From Bog-159 sp963818855 (GTDB taxonomy: Bacteria; Acidobacteriota; Terriglobia; Bryobacterales; Bryobacteraceae), in the NCBI GenBank assembly GCA_963818855.1, contig CAWFUH010000017.1, positions 682,001 through 746,000 of the forward strand: DNA of 64,000 nt. The letters are read 5' to 3'. The translations under genes and the position numbers were made by a program. Shown here in pieces: positions 24,542-32,624 of the stretch. Below the pieces are notes generated by a model that did no database searches, had not been told where the DNA came from, and saw nothing but the letters and a program-made list of their open reading frames with translations. The stretch's first letter is position 1; each line of letters starts with the position of its first letter.

Positions 24542-25381
24542 ATGCAGATTCGCCTCGGATACGACATTCAGTTTGACGTTCCTTCTTCGGTGCCGGTGGT
24601 CGCGTTGCTCAACGTGCATCCATCGCGCGCGGACGACCTTCTGGAACCCGACAGGCTGCGAATCGAGCCGGAGGTCGAGCAGGAGCAATACACCGACGGC
24701 TTCGGGAACATCTGCTGCCGGTTTACCGCTCCCGCGGGACGGATCCGGCTGTGGAATTCGACACTGATCGGAGACTCCGGGAACGTGGACCCAAGCGACC
24801 CGACGGCGCGCGAGATCCCCGTGGCGCAGTTGCCCCCGGAAACACTGGTGTTTCTGCTGAATAGCCGCTATTGCGAAGTGGATCTCTTGTCCGCGACCGC
24901 GGCCCAATTGTTTGGAGGTATGGCGCCTGGCTGGCAGCGAGTCCAGGCAATTTGCGATTGGGTGCACCAGAATGTGACCTTCGGTTACGAGTTCGCCAGT
25001 CCGACAAAAACCGCCCTCGACGTGTACCGGGAGCGGACGGGCGTTTGCCGGGATTTTCAGCATCTGGCGATTACCTTCTGCCGGTCTTTAAATATTCCGG
25101 CGCGCTACGCCACCGGATACCTGGGAGACATCTGCGTTCCACCTTCCGACGCGGTAATGGATTTCGCCGCGTGGTTGGAGGTGTATCTGGAAGGGCGTTG
25201 GTGGACTTTCGATGCTAGAAATAATGAGCCGCGCGTGGGGCGGGTGCTGATGGCTACGGGGCGTGACGCCACCGACGTGGCGATCACCACATCTTTCGGC
25301 AATGCCTGCCTGGTTCATTTCGAAGTGGTTGCCGACGAGGTGGCGGCGCCCGTCGCTATCGTCGGGGTTGGCGTTAAATAG
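24542..25381 (+). CDS. Transglutaminase-like protein, probably lacking the catalytic histidine
   Basis: 279 residues, divergent from the ATP-grasp operon. It belongs to the COG1305 subfamily with a short beta N-terminus (MQIRLGYDIQFDVPSSVPVV). Cys169 lies in RTGVCRDFQHLAITFCRSLN and the last triad residue is in WTFDARNN. The segment that carries the histidine in relatives (usually DFHAW) reads MDFAAWLEVYL here, so the His position is Ala209. If correct, it may be inactive as a peptidase and act as a binding or scaffold protein. The alignment is from memory, so the loss of His should be treated as probable. Confidence 0.87.
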   Translation: MQIRLGYDIQFDVPSSVPVVALLNVHPSRADDLLEPDRLRIEPEVEQEQYTDGFGNICCRFTAPAGRIRLWNSTLIGDSGNVDPSDPTAREIPVAQLPPETLVFLLNSRYCEVDLLSATAAQLFGGMAPGWQRVQAICDWVHQNVTFGYEFASPTKTALDVYRERTGVCRDFQHLAITFCRSLNIPARYATGYLGDICVPPSDAVMDFAAWLEVYLEGRWWTFDARNNEPRVGRVLMATGRDATDVAITTSFGNACLVHFEVVADEVAAPVAIVGVGVK

Positions 25382-25481
25382 TCTGGCGAAGGCACGGAAA
25401 TCGCGCTTTTGGGGTCTGCAGCCAGTTTGCGTCAAGCACTTAATTACTATTTACTTTCAACAACTTACAGCAAGATCTTGT

Positions 25482-25508
25482 CACTCGCAGCCCGAGTGTG
25501 CTAATAAT
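25482..25508 (+). promoter_or_regulatory. CIRCE-like inverted repeat upstream of groES
   Basis: CACTCG and CGAGTG form an inverted repeat around CAGCC about 80 bp before the groES start, followed by TGCTAA. The CIRCE operator bound by the HrcA repressor is TTAGCACTC-N9-GAGTGCTAA; here the half-sites are only partly kept and the spacer is shorter. It could be a degenerate HrcA site, or chance. Confidence 0.4.
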
Positions 25509-25578
25509 AGACCTTCGGACTCCGTTACGCGGATTCCGCAAACCCGAAAACATAACTGCAAGATGGAGGTTCTATCTA

Positions 25579-25896
25579 ATGAAGATTCGTCCGCTCTATG
25601 ACCGCATAGTGGTCAAACGGATCGAGGAGAAGGAGACCATGCAAGGTGGCCTTTACATCCCCGATTCCGCGAAAGAAAAACCGCAGGAAGGCGAAGTCGT
25701 CGCGGTAGGCAAGGGCAAGCGTCTCGAAGACGGCAAGCTCGTACCGCTCGACGTGGAAGTGGGTAACCGCATCCTGTTCGGCAAGTATTCCGGCAGCGAC
25801 ATCAAGCTGGATGGCGATGAGTTTTTGATCATGCGCGAGGACGAAGTTCTCGGCATTTTGGAAAGTCAGCCCGTGGTAGCCAAGAAGGCTTCCTAA
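25579..25896 (+). CDS. groES: Co-chaperonin GroES
   Basis: 105 residues from the ATG at 25579, with GGAGGT 9 bp upstream; homology starts at MKIRPLYDRIVVKR, so longer in-frame starts are rejected. The mobile loop region is EEKETMQGGLYIPDSAKEKP and the roof hairpin DVEVGNRILFGKYSG. It caps the GroEL barrel in the cytoplasm. The tail PVVAKKAS is slightly longer than in many GroES proteins. groEL follows 16 bp later with its own AGGAGGAG site, so the two form one operon. Confidence 0.97.
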   Translation: MKIRPLYDRIVVKRIEEKETMQGGLYIPDSAKEKPQEGEVVAVGKGKRLEDGKLVPLDVEVGNRILFGKYSGSDIKLDGDEFLIMREDEVLGILESQPVVAKKAS

Positions 25897-25912
25897 GGAG
25901 GAGAAAACATCA

Positions 25913-27541
25913 ATGGCAAAACAGATTGTATACGCAGAAAATTCCCGTCAAGCCATCCTGCGCGGCGTTAATCAATTGGCCGATGCAGTAAAAGTAACGC
26001 TCGGCCCCAAGGGCCGTAACGTCGTTTTAGAAAAGAAATTCGGCGGCCCGAACATCACCAAAGACGGTGTGACCGTGGCCAAGGAAATTGAGCTCAAGGA
26101 TCCGTTGGAGAACATGGGCGCCCAAATGGTGCGCGAAGTAGCCTCCAAGACCTCGGATGTTGCCGGCGACGGCACCACCACTGCCACCATCCTGGCGCAG
26201 TCAATCTTCCGCGAAGGCGTGAAGGCCGTGGCTGCGGGCGCCAATCCGATGGCCCTGAAGCGCGGTATCGACAAGGCCGTGACCAGCGCCGTCGAGGCGG
26301 TCGTGAAACTGTCCAATCCGGTATCCGGTGAGATGATCGCGCAGGTCGGCACCATTTCCGCCAACAGCGACGCCACTATCGGCAACATTATCGCCGATGC
26401 CATGAAGAAGGTAGGCAAGGATGGCGTGATCACGGTCGAAGAATCCAAGACCATGAACACCGAGCTAAGTACCGTGGACGGCATGCAGTTCGACCGCGGC
26501 TATCTCTCGCCCTACTTCGTTTCCGATCCCGACCGCATGGAATGCGTGCTCGAAGATCCGTACATTCTCATCCACGAGAAGAAGGTCAGCAACATGAAGG
26601 ACCTGCTTCCGTTGCTCGAGCAGATTGCGCGCTCCGGCAAGCCGCTGCTGATCATCGCCGAGGAAGTGGAAGGCGAAGCGCTGGCCACCCTGGTGGTGAA
26701 CAAACTGCGCGGCACATTGAACGCCTGCGCCGTGAAGGCTCCCGGCTTCGGCGACCGCCGCAAGGCCATGCTGGAAGACATCGCCATTCTGACCGGCGGC
26801 AAGTCCATCATGGAAGAGACCGGCATCAAGCTGGAAGGCGTACGCCTGGATGACCTGGGCCGCGCCAAGCGCGTCACGGTGGACAAAGACAATACCACCA
26901 TCGTGGACGGCAACGGCAGCCAGAAATCGATCGAGGGCCGCATCAAGCAGCTCCGCACCCAGATCGATGAAACCACCTCCGACTACGACCGCGAAAAACT
27001 GCAGGAGCGCCTGGCGAAACTGGCCGGCGGCGTGGCCGTAATCAAGGTGGGCGCAGCCACCGAGACCGAGATGAAGGAAAAGAAAGCCCGCGTGGAAGAT
27101 GCGCTGCATGCCACTCGCGCGGCGGTTGAGGAAGGCATCGTGCCCGGCGGCGGCGTGGCTCTGCTGCGTGCGGCAAAGTCCCTGGAAACGTTGAAGGCCG
27201 ACGGCGACGAGCAGATCGGCGTCGATATCGTGCGTCGCGCCTGCCAGGATCCGATCCGCCAGATCGTGGTGAACTCGGGCACCGAGGGCGCCATCGTGGT
27301 GGAGCGGATTCGTGAGAACTCCAACCCGAACTTTGGCTTCAACGCCCAGACCGATACGTACGAAGACCTGGTGGTTTCGGGCGTGATCGATCCGACGAAG
27401 GTGACGCGCACGGCCCTGCAGAACGCGGCCTCGATCGCGTCACTGATGTTGACCACCGAGGCGATGGTGGCCGAGATTCCGGAGAAGAAATCGGCCCCGG
27501 CCGGACCTCCCGGAGGCCACGGCGGCGACATGGACTACTAA
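25913..27541 (+). CDS. groEL: Chaperonin GroEL
   Basis: 542 residues, normal length. Typical blocks are VKVTLGPKGRNVVLEKKFGG, the ATP-binding DGVTVAKEIEL and VAGDGTTTATILAQ (with the catalytic Asp in the equatorial domain), the apical domain ending in the VKAPGFGDRRKAML block, and VPGGGVALLRA. The C-terminus is GGHGGDMDY, without the long GGM repeat. It folds proteins inside a double-ring chamber together with GroES. A strong terminator follows 35 bp after the stop. Confidence 0.98.
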   Translation: MAKQIVYAENSRQAILRGVNQLADAVKVTLGPKGRNVVLEKKFGGPNITKDGVTVAKEIELKDPLENMGAQMVREVASKTSDVAGDGTTTATILAQSIFREGVKAVAAGANPMALKRGIDKAVTSAVEAVVKLSNPVSGEMIAQVGTISANSDATIGNIIADAMKKVGKDGVITVEESKTMNTELSTVDGMQFDRGYLSPYFVSDPDRMECVLEDPYILIHEKKVSNMKDLLPLLEQIARSGKPLLIIAEEVEGEALATLVVNKLRGTLNACAVKAPGFGDRRKAMLEDIAILTGGKSIMEETGIKLEGVRLDDLGRAKRVTVDKDNTTIVDGNGSQKSIEGRIKQLRTQIDETTSDYDREKLQERLAKLAGGVAVIKVGAATETEMKEKKARVEDALHATRAAVEEGIVPGGGVALLRAAKSLETLKADGDEQIGVDIVRRACQDPIRQIVVNSGTEGAIVVERIRENSNPNFGFNAQTDTYEDLVVSGVIDPTKVTRTALQNAASIASLMLTTEAMVAEIPEKKSAPAGPPGGHGGDMDY

Positions 27542-27575
27542 AGCAGTAGTCAGGAGACAGAAGACAGGAGTCAGA

Positions 27576-27611
27576 AAGCCGCGCTTCCCGCAAAGGGGGG
27601 CGCGGCTTTTT
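27576..27611 (+). terminator. Rho-independent terminator of groES-groEL
   Basis: AAGCCGCGC (27576-27584) pairs perfectly with GCGCGGCTT (27600-27608), followed by a T-run. The loop is 15 nt. Confidence 0.85.
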
Positions 27612-27637
27612 GCTTTGAAGTACCGGGCTTGCGCCGA

Positions 27638-28705
27638 TTACGGTGTCCGCACGAAACCGTGCGTAACCGACTCAGCATCCACGTACGAACCGGCGATCAC
27701 ACCCGATTGGTTGATGCTCTGGGGGTACGTGTACTTAGCTTGCGGAACCTGCACCGTGGTGATGCTGCCGCCCGGCGATCGCAGGAAGCCGCGGAACACC
27801 GTCTTCACAGCGTAATACCCTGCTATCATACCTTTGCCGTTGATACTCGCCGCATAAGTCCACAAGTCCCCGGGCACATCGAAGGGCGTGATGGTGCCAT
27901 CGCTGGCCAACTCGTAGGAGTGAATCATATTGTTCGCGTCTTTGTAGATTCCCGTTGCTGCGCCTGCCGCGTTGATGGCTAAAACGATAGTGCCCTGTTG
28001 CAAACCGGTTCCTGCGCCTGGGGCATCGAAGCTGGTAATCTCGCCGTTAGCCGAGCCCACGAAGCCGTGCACCACACCGGACGCGTCGGCGTAGCTTCCC
28101 CCAATCTCTCCCGCGGAGTTAATGCACTGGGCGCCGCTGCCCTGACCGCTACTTGTGCCGGCACCGGGCACATCAAAGGTCGTGATGGCGCCGTTGGCCT
28201 CCCGAAGAAAGGCGTGGTCCACGCCGTTCTCGTCGACGTAGACTCCCACGATCGTTCCTGCTGTATTGATGCCTTCGGGCGTGGTGCCCTGGTTGGCTGC
28301 TGTACCTGCGCTCGAAACGTGAAACGTGGTGATTTTACCGCCGGGAGCACGCACGAAGCCATGGCTGATGTTGCTCGCGTCGATCACGCCACCCGTGATA
28401 GTCCCGGAGGTGTTGATGCCGGTGGGCTGGGTGCCCTGCGCGAGACCCGTGCCCCCGCCAGGGGCGTCGAATGCCGTGATCGTGCCATCGGAAGCGCGCA
28501 CGAAACCGTGGTACACGGTCCCGGCATCGATCGAATACCCGGCGACCGTCCCTCCTGTGTTGATGCTCACTGGAATGGTCGCAGTGGGCGCGCCGGGCGC
28601 GTCGAAGGTGGCGAACGTGGCCGCAGCCTCTGCCGGGTAAATTGCCGGCACGCATGTGACAAAAGTTATGCATAATCCCACGGCGACACATCTGTACATT
28701 GGCAC
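27638..28705 (-). CDS. Secreted HAF-repeat protein
   Basis: 355 residues with an N-terminal signal peptide (VAVGLCITFVTCVPAIYPAE). The rest consists of about seven repeats of roughly 45 residues with the shape TTFDAPGAGTxxxQGT, xxxINxxGxIxGxYxDAxG and VxHGFVRxxxGxI, typical of the TIGR02913 HAF family of extracellular repeats. Each repeat probably forms a blade-like beta unit. Function unknown; such proteins are common in acidobacteria and planctomycetes. It ends convergently with groEL. Confidence 0.82.
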   Translation of the reverse strand: MPMYRCVAVGLCITFVTCVPAIYPAEAAATFATFDAPGAPTATIPVSINTGGTVAGYSIDAGTVYHGFVRASDGTITAFDAPGGGTGLAQGTQPTGINTSGTITGGVIDASNISHGFVRAPGGKITTFHVSSAGTAANQGTTPEGINTAGTIVGVYVDENGVDHAFLREANGAITTFDVPGAGTSSGQGSGAQCINSAGEIGGSYADASGVVHGFVGSANGEITSFDAPGAGTGLQQGTIVLAINAAGAATGIYKDANNMIHSYELASDGTITPFDVPGDLWTYAASINGKGMIAGYYAVKTVFRGFLRSPGGSITTVQVPQAKYTYPQSINQSGVIAGSYVDAESVTHGFVRTP

Positions 28706-28821
28706 CCCCCCCGATCTGATTGTGACGAAACTTTGGATCTCACAGTGTACACCATCCGCGTGGACCGGAAGACCGAAGAAACACTGAACAAAACGGCCGC
28801 GGAAGGAATATTCGAGCAGGA

Positions 28822-31137
28822 ATGCTCTTCAGGGGACCTGCTCTGCTCATCCTGGCCGCGGCCGCCGCATTCGGGCAGGCGCAAACAGGCGAATTGCGAA
28901 TTGCCGTGAAAGACCCCAGCGGCCTGCCGCTACAGGCGCGCGCCGAGGTCATCAGCCAGGCGAACCAATATGTGCGCGAGTTCGACACCAATGCCGGAGG
29001 GCAGGCCGTCGTCAAGCGGCTGCCGTTTGGCCGCTACACAGTCACGGTCACCAGCAGCGGCTTTACTCCGGCCACGCAATTGGTAGAAATTCGCTCGGCA
29101 ATCCCGATGGACCTGGGCATAGTGCTGGGGATCGGACCGGTGAAGACCACGGTCAACGTATCGAGCGATGCCACGTTGGTCGATCCCGCCGATGTCAGTT
29201 CGGCGGAGCGGATCGGAAATGCCACTTTACAGGGCCGGCTAACCGCGCAGCCCGGCCGATCGCTGGCTGAACTGGTGAACGACGAACCGGGCTGGCTGTT
29301 CGAGGCCAACGGCATTCTGCATCCGCGCGGGGAAGAATATCAGGCTCAATACGTCGTCGACGGGATTCCCCTTACCGACAACCGGTCGGTGGCCTATGCT
29401 CCGGACTTCGATGCCGATAGCGTGCAGGAGATGACTGTTTACACGGCGGGATTCCCCGCCGAATACGGGCGCAAAATGGGTGGCGTGATCGAAATAGAGA
29501 CGCAGAGAGATACGCGGCCGGGTTTTCACGGGAACGCCGTCCTGGGAGGCGGCAGCTTCGACACAGCGAATGGATACCTGGAAGGTCAATACGGCTGGGA
29601 CAATAACACGCTCAGCCTGAGTGCGTCCGCCACCACCACGGACCGCTATCTGGATCCGCCGGCGCTTCAGAATTACACCAACCATGGCACGCTGGCCGCT
29701 TTCATGGCGCACTATGAGCGGGATCTTACCGACAATGACCGCGTTGGTATTATTCTGCGGCGCGAACAGTCTAAATTTCTCGTGCCTGACGAAATCGTCG
29801 AGGAAGAAGCCGGACAACGTCAGGACCGCGACAGCTTCGAGACCGCCGGACAGTTCTCCTACGAGCACATATTCTCTCCAAATGTGCTGGGCGACTTCCG
29901 CGCGATGGTGCGGGATATCACGGCCGGCTTTTGGTCGAACGATCTGTCCACCCCCATGATCGCCGGCCAGGATCGCGGCTATCACGAAGAGTACGTGAAG
30001 GGGTCGGTCTCAATTCATTCCGGTATGCACGAAATCAAAACCGGGTTTGAGTCCGACTATGCGTCAATCGAGGAGGCGCTCAGCTACCTGATCACCGACC
30101 CGTCTCAGTTCGATCCCGGCACGCCGCCGTCGTTCAGCTTCTACGGCCATGCCGCGGACCGCGAGCAGGCGGCGTTCGCGCAAGACGAGATGCATTGGAA
30201 GGTTGTCACTCTCAGCGCGGGATTGCGTTTCGATCATTACGACTTGCTGGTGAATCAGACAGCCTGGAGTCCCAGGGTCGGAATGGCGATTTACTGGCCC
30301 TGGGCTAAGATGATGTTTCGCGGCTCTTATGACCGGATTTTTCAAACGCCGCCGTTTGAGAACCTGCTGGTATCCAGCTCGCCGGCAGTGACTAGCTTGA
30401 GCGACCAGGTTCTGCGATTGCCGGTTGAACCGGCGCGCGGGAATTACTATCAAGCCGGCTTCGGACGCGGCTTTTTCGGCAAGGTGAAAATCAACGGCAA
30501 TTTCTATTGGAGAAGTTATCATAATTATCCGGACGATGATCTTCTCTTAAATACGGGAGTCAGTTTCCCGATTACCTTCGCGTTGGCGAATATATACGGC
30601 GCGGAGGCGAAGCTGGATATTCCGCGCTGGGGCCCTTTCTCGGGCTACGCAAGTTATTCCAATATGCGCGGCAATGGATACTTTCCCGTTACCGGCGGAT
30701 TGTTTATCGGCGACGATGCGGCGCAGGCAATCAGCGCCACCAGCGGCGTCTTTCCCGTTTCTCAGGATCAGCGCAACACCGTGAGAACCCGCTGGCGGTA
30801 TGACATCAATAAGCGCGTGTGGATGGCAGTCGGCGCGACCTATGACACCGGCCTGCCCATCGATTTCGAGGGCACCTATCAGGAGGCCGCCGCGCAATAT
30901 GGCCAGGCGATTCTCAATCGCGTCAACTTCTCGAATTACCGGCCGCGCCCGCTGTTTTCGCTCGATGCGTCCGTGGGAGTCATATTGCGGAACAAGGAGA
31001 AGCATGCGGTCCGGTTACAGGTCGATGGCATGAATTTGACCAACGAAATTAATGTGATCGACTTCGCGGGGTTGTTTTCCGGTACGGCGATCGGCATTTC
31101 CCGCAGCGTGGATGCCCGATTGTCATTCGAATTTTAG
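28822..31137 (+). CDS. TonB-dependent receptor with carboxypeptidase-regulatory N-terminus
   Basis: 771 residues. After a signal peptide (FRGPALLILAAAAAFGQAQ) comes a carboxypeptidase-regulatory-like beta-sandwich (GELRIAVKDPSGLPLQARAE, residues about 25-100), then a plug domain (EYQAQYVVDGIPLTDNRSVA, EYGRKMGGVIEIETQR) and a C-terminal outer-membrane beta-barrel ending in the aromatic VDARLSFEF. It is shorter than the ~1100-residue Oar-like receptors elsewhere in the window. It imports an unknown ligand with TonB energy. An ECF sigma and an anti-sigma gene follow 94 bp later, but no N-terminal signalling (STN) domain is evident. A dispersed repeat starts directly at the stop codon. Confidence 0.88.
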   Translation: MLFRGPALLILAAAAAFGQAQTGELRIAVKDPSGLPLQARAEVISQANQYVREFDTNAGGQAVVKRLPFGRYTVTVTSSGFTPATQLVEIRSAIPMDLGIVLGIGPVKTTVNVSSDATLVDPADVSSAERIGNATLQGRLTAQPGRSLAELVNDEPGWLFEANGILHPRGEEYQAQYVVDGIPLTDNRSVAYAPDFDADSVQEMTVYTAGFPAEYGRKMGGVIEIETQRDTRPGFHGNAVLGGGSFDTANGYLEGQYGWDNNTLSLSASATTTDRYLDPPALQNYTNHGTLAAFMAHYERDLTDNDRVGIILRREQSKFLVPDEIVEEEAGQRQDRDSFETAGQFSYEHIFSPNVLGDFRAMVRDITAGFWSNDLSTPMIAGQDRGYHEEYVKGSVSIHSGMHEIKTGFESDYASIEEALSYLITDPSQFDPGTPPSFSFYGHAADREQAAFAQDEMHWKVVTLSAGLRFDHYDLLVNQTAWSPRVGMAIYWPWAKMMFRGSYDRIFQTPPFENLLVSSSPAVTSLSDQVLRLPVEPARGNYYQAGFGRGFFGKVKINGNFYWRSYHNYPDDDLLLNTGVSFPITFALANIYGAEAKLDIPRWGPFSGYASYSNMRGNGYFPVTGGLFIGDDAAQAISATSGVFPVSQDQRNTVRTRWRYDINKRVWMAVGATYDTGLPIDFEGTYQEAAAQYGQAILNRVNFSNYRPRPLFSLDASVGVILRNKEKHAVRLQVDGMNLTNEINVIDFAGLFSGTAIGISRSVDARLSFEF

Positions 31138-31179
31138 AATGGAGGGCGGGCTGCAACCGGCGCGGGGCTTGAGCCCCGC
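31138..31179 (+). repeat. Dispersed two-hairpin repeat, copy A
   Basis: The 42-bp segment begins with GGAGGGCGGGCT and contains CGGGGCTTGAGCCCCG, a perfect hairpin. It matches copies at 38924-38967 and 42080-42120 (both in the opposite orientation). Located between the receptor stop codon and the sigma gene. Confidence 0.75.
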
Positions 31180-31231
31180 GAGGTCCGCCCGTACGGGATA
31201 CACTGAAGAAAACCACGTCGCTTGAAACGCC

Positions 31232-31807
31232 ATGTCCGACATACCGGTAGACTCCACTCTGGAATTCCGCCTCTTAGCTGCCGCCGTGCGCGAGAAGCGT
31301 GGCAGGCAGCATCCCGAAGAGGAAACTACCGAGCTGTTTTCGCAATGGCGCGGAGCGCTTCTACGATATCTGGCGACATTCGGCCTGACGGCGCACGATC
31401 GTGAAGAGATCGTGCAAGAGGTTTTCTTAGCGCTGTTCTCCCACCTGCAGCAGGATAAAGCGCGCACCAATCTCCGGGGCTGGCTGTTTCGCGTCGCGCA
31501 CAATCTGGCCCTGAAGCTCAGAATCGCCGAGATAAAAACCAACGGGCTTGCGGCGGGCGCGGCGGCTCTGGAAAACTTGCCCCATCCTGCCCTGAATCCG
31601 GAAGAGGAGCTGGCCAGCAGCCAGAGACTGCGACGCCTGTCGTCCATATTACATGCCCTTCCGGAGCAGGACCGGCGGTGTCTTTACCTGCGCGCCGAAG
31701 GGCTACGCTACCGGGAAATAGCGGAAGTCTTGGGTATGTCCCTCGGGTCCGTATCCGAGTCGCTGGCACGCTCATTAGCTCGCTTTGCGCGTGCAGACCA
31801 AAGGTGA
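31232..31807 (+). CDS. ECF-type RNA polymerase sigma factor
   Basis: 191 residues. Region 2 (about residues 35-105) contains YLATFGLTAHDREEIVQEVF and GWLFRVAHNLALKL; region 4 (about 130-185) contains LPEQDRRCLYLRAEGLRYRE and IAEVLGMSLGSVSESLARSL. It lies directly before an anti-sigma gene whose likely start is 5 bp after its stop. Its position behind a TonB receptor suggests that it may control that receptor or other surface genes, which is inference. Confidence 0.9.
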   Translation: MSDIPVDSTLEFRLLAAAVREKRGRQHPEEETTELFSQWRGALLRYLATFGLTAHDREEIVQEVFLALFSHLQQDKARTNLRGWLFRVAHNLALKLRIAEIKTNGLAAGAAALENLPHPALNPEEELASSQRLRRLSSILHALPEQDRRCLYLRAEGLRYREIAEVLGMSLGSVSESLARSLARFARADQR

Positions 31808-31811
31808 AGCC

Positions 31812-32624
31812 ATGTTGCGCGAACCTACTCATCTTACCGATCAAGAGTTGCTGCTTTGGGCGGACGGCGAAGCGCCGCCGCTGCGCGCCGAGGAGATCGA
31901 GCGGCACATGCGCGCCTGCTGGACGTGCCGCGCGCGAATGCAGGAGCTGGAGCGGACCATTGCCGGCTTCGTCGATGTATACCGGCGTGAGTTCGAGGCG
32001 GCAGTGCCACCGGTGGCAGGTCCCCGGGCATTGTTAAAAGCGCGCCTGGCGCAGGGCGCTGCTTCCGCCGCCACCGGATCGGATCATTGGTTCGGGCGGG
32101 AGCGGCCGGGTCGCACGGCGGTCGCTTTAGCGGCGCTTCTCTTGCTGGCCGGCATCGCGGTAATGCTGCCACGCGGCGGCGCTCCGCGCGGAGGCAACGC
32201 CATCCCAAATGTAACTCTCACGCCCGGCGCGACGATCCCCATCGGCTTAGAGGACGTATGCACCGTTCCGCCTACGAACAACGATCCGGCGGTGCCTGAC
32301 GATCTCAAGCGGCAAGTCCTGAAAGAATACGGACTCAACGATCGATCGGCCACGGCTTACGAGATCGATTATCTGGTGACTCCGCAGTTGGGCGGCGCCA
32401 CCAATATTCGCAACCTTTGGCCGCAACCGTCTTTGCACACCGTCTGGAATGCGCGTGTAAAGGACGCTCTGGAAGACCGCCTGCATAATATGGTTTGCAA
32501 CGGCCAGCTTGACTTGACGACGGCCCAACGCGAGATTTCCCGGGATTGGGTAGCCGCTTACAAGAAGTATTTCCGTACGAATGAACCCGTCGCGGCAGGT
32601 CGTCCGGGAATTTTCAAAATGTGA
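31812..32624 (+). CDS. Membrane-anchored zinc-finger anti-sigma factor
   Basis: 270 residues from the ATG at 31812, preceded by AAGGTGAAG; an upstream ATG at 31785 would overlap the sigma gene. The N-terminus has the zinc-finger pattern HMRACWTCRARM (H-x3-C-x2-C), followed by a single membrane helix (TAVALAALLLLAGIAVML, about residues 101-118). The periplasmic part (about 130-270) is unusual for a simple anti-sigma factor, with two cysteines (CTVPP and MVCNGQ) and a helical end (LTTAQREISRDWVAAYKKYF). This latter part may sense an extracytoplasmic signal. The 3' end overlaps the convergent receptor gene by 11 bp. Confidence 0.82.
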   Translation: MLREPTHLTDQELLLWADGEAPPLRAEEIERHMRACWTCRARMQELERTIAGFVDVYRREFEAAVPPVAGPRALLKARLAQGAASAATGSDHWFGRERPGRTAVALAALLLLAGIAVMLPRGGAPRGGNAIPNVTLTPGATIPIGLEDVCTVPPTNNDPAVPDDLKRQVLKEYGLNDRSATAYEIDYLVTPQLGGATNIRNLWPQPSLHTVWNARVKDALEDRLHNMVCNGQLDLTTAQREISRDWVAAYKKYFRTNEPVAAGRPGIFKM

